A stretch of DNA of 13,554 bases from Gp13-AA77 sp036521995 (GTDB lineage: Bacteria; Acidobacteriota; Terriglobia; UBA7540). The notes beneath the pieces were generated by a model. The model searched no databases and was not told the DNA's origin. It saw only the letters and a program-made list of their open reading frames with translations. Positions 12,830 to 13,554 of this stretch are shown here, piece by piece (the stretch's first letter is position 1; each line of letters begins with the position of its first letter). The stretch covers positions 1 to 13,554 of the forward strand of contig DATDGR010000328.1 in NCBI GenBank assembly GCA_036521995.1. The letters run 5' to 3'. Made by a program: the position numbers and the translations under genes.

Positions 12830-13405
12830 AGTAGAAGCTCCAACTCGACCACAGCCATCAACACGTAGAGCAGGCTGGAGACCGTTCGGCGCCGGCCCGA
12901 AAGGCCTTCCTGCGCCGCGGTCAGCACAATCGACGGATCGTCAGCCTCCCTGGAGAGCGGGTTCGCGCCGTGCAGCATATGATTCCGGAATATCGAGGTG
13001 GCGTCAGCCTGGGCCTGGCCCATTGAAATTCCGCTCCTGAGCCGCCCCAGTATGACCAGCCACCAGTCTTGGGTATCGGTCAGCACTTCCGGTTGCATCC
13101 ACCGGACCTTGAGTGCGACCGTGGACGATAGAGTCAAAAAGAAATCCTGGCTCTTGCCGGGCGCTAGGTTGGTAAAGTGCGGTTCTGTTACGCCGACAAC
13201 GGTGAACCCCATGCCGTTCAGGTGAATCACGCGGCCGATCACCGAACGATCGCCGCCAAACGTCTTCCGCCAATAAACGTAGCTGAGGACAACGGCCGGG
13301 AGCGGACAGCGTGTCGTCCGAAGGGCCAAGCGGCCGGCCAAGAACTATATTCACGCCGACGGTCGAAAAGAAATCGCCCGAAACAATTTCTCGAGGGTGC
13401 CCCAA
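12830..13405 (-). pseudogene. MacB-type ABC permease, periplasmic core fragment with frameshift
   Basis: On the minus strand one frame begins near 13405 with REIVSGDFFSTVGVN and LGRPLGPSDD. The next frame continues with PAVVLSYVYWRKTFGGD, SVIGRVIHLNGMGFTVVGVT, a long middle segment and LYVLMAVVELELLL. In order, these match the MacB_PCD periplasmic core and the entry to the FtsX-type membrane domain of antimicrobial-peptide/lipoprotein-type permeases. A one-base shift is needed near 13306-13320 to join the frames. The N-terminal membrane helix and the whole C-terminal transmembrane half are missing, and the sequence after about 12830 no longer resembles the family. The right end at about 13405 abuts the transposase region, so the gene was probably broken by an insertion and then eroded. 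Confidence 0.75.
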
Positions 13406-13424
13406 GTTCAGTTAGAGGTTTGAG

Positions 13425-13491
13425 CGACGGTTCTCGGACCCGGTTCGATTAGAATCGGGCTGGGAAAATCTCAAGTAAAGGAGAACCGTCG
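13425..13491. repeat. 11-bp inverted repeat enclosing the transposase leader
   Basis: CGACGGTTCTC (13425-13435) and GAGAACCGTCG (13481-13491) are perfect reverse complements, separated by 45 bases. The right arm covers the end of the ribosome binding site AAAGGAG (13477-13483), the spacer and the G of the GTG start. In a transcript carrying both arms the start would be paired. A TAGAAT (13450-13455) between the arms resembles a -10 box, though no good -35 is seen. Confidence 0.6.
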
Positions 13492-13554
13492 TGGAGAAAA
13501 GGTATCACATCGCCGAGAAGAGTGATAGTGAAAGCCTGGCTGAGTTTTTGGTGA
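13491..13554 (+). CDS. Probable IS256-type transposase, N-terminus only
   Basis: A GTG at 13491 with a strong AAAGGAG (13477-13483) seven bases upstream opens a frame that is uninterrupted to the window edge, giving 21 codons. The peptide has RYHIAEKSD then SLAEFLV, resembling the start of IS256-type (mutator-like) transposases with their S-L-x-x-F-L-V-K-E-G segment. The assignment rests on these few residues and on the setting at the end of a disrupted permease gene. No terminal inverted repeat can be confirmed because the element leaves the window. Confidence 0.5.
   Translation, partial: MEKRYHIAEKSDSESLAEFLV

Overview
The window looks like a chromosomal segment from a GC-rich soil bacterium, most likely of the Acidobacteriota. 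This is inferred from gene content, not from a marker gene. The supporting features are a GloVer-repeat protein, a proofreading-deficient PolA with an insert in its 5' nuclease domain, a Pal lipoprotein with an Ig-like insert, a decayed MacB-type permease, and many decayed transposase pieces.

Layout. (1) 2-1312: the 3' part of a gene encoding seven tandem GloVer repeats, open at the left edge. (2) 1313-2354: decayed DNA with an IS1380-type transposase scrap, several hairpins and no convincing gene. (3) 2415-4364: a tightly coupled operon of ECF sigma factor, zinc-finger anti-sigma factor and exported DUF3106-type helical protein, joined by 4- and 11-base overlaps. A YbjQ/UPF0145 gene follows at 4464-4799. 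(4) 4829-8471, minus strand: pal (peptidoglycan-associated lipoprotein) and, upstream of it, polA (DNA polymerase I). (5) 8484-9826: an IS110-type transposase pseudogene with two frameshifts, then structured non-coding DNA. (6) 9827-11669: a two-gene unit for a Tat-exported SoxC-type molybdenum sulfite/sulfane dehydrogenase and its c-type cytochrome. It has one small palindromic repeat upstream and two downstream. (7) 11905-12541: a secreted PEGA-like protein interrupted by an apparent one-base frameshift. (8) 12542-13405: debris, hairpins and a truncated, frameshifted MacB-type permease on the minus strand. (9) 13491 to the right edge: the first 21 codons of a probable transposase whose ribosome binding site lies inside an 11-bp inverted repeat.

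How the genes work together. The sigma/anti-sigma/DUF3106 trio looks like an envelope-stress signalling cassette, with the exported helical protein as a possible periplasmic partner. The SoxC-like enzyme would oxidise sulfite or a related sulfur compound in the periplasm and pass electrons to the adjacent cytochrome. No other sox genes are visible. polA and pal are housekeeping genes with their own translation signals.

I found no CRISPR array, tRNA or rRNA, and no clear-cut new defence or metabolic system. The observations most worth a second look are the sigma/DUF3106 cassette, the palindromic repeats around the dehydrogenase unit, the frameshifted PEGA-like gene and the RBS-sequestering inverted repeat at the right edge.
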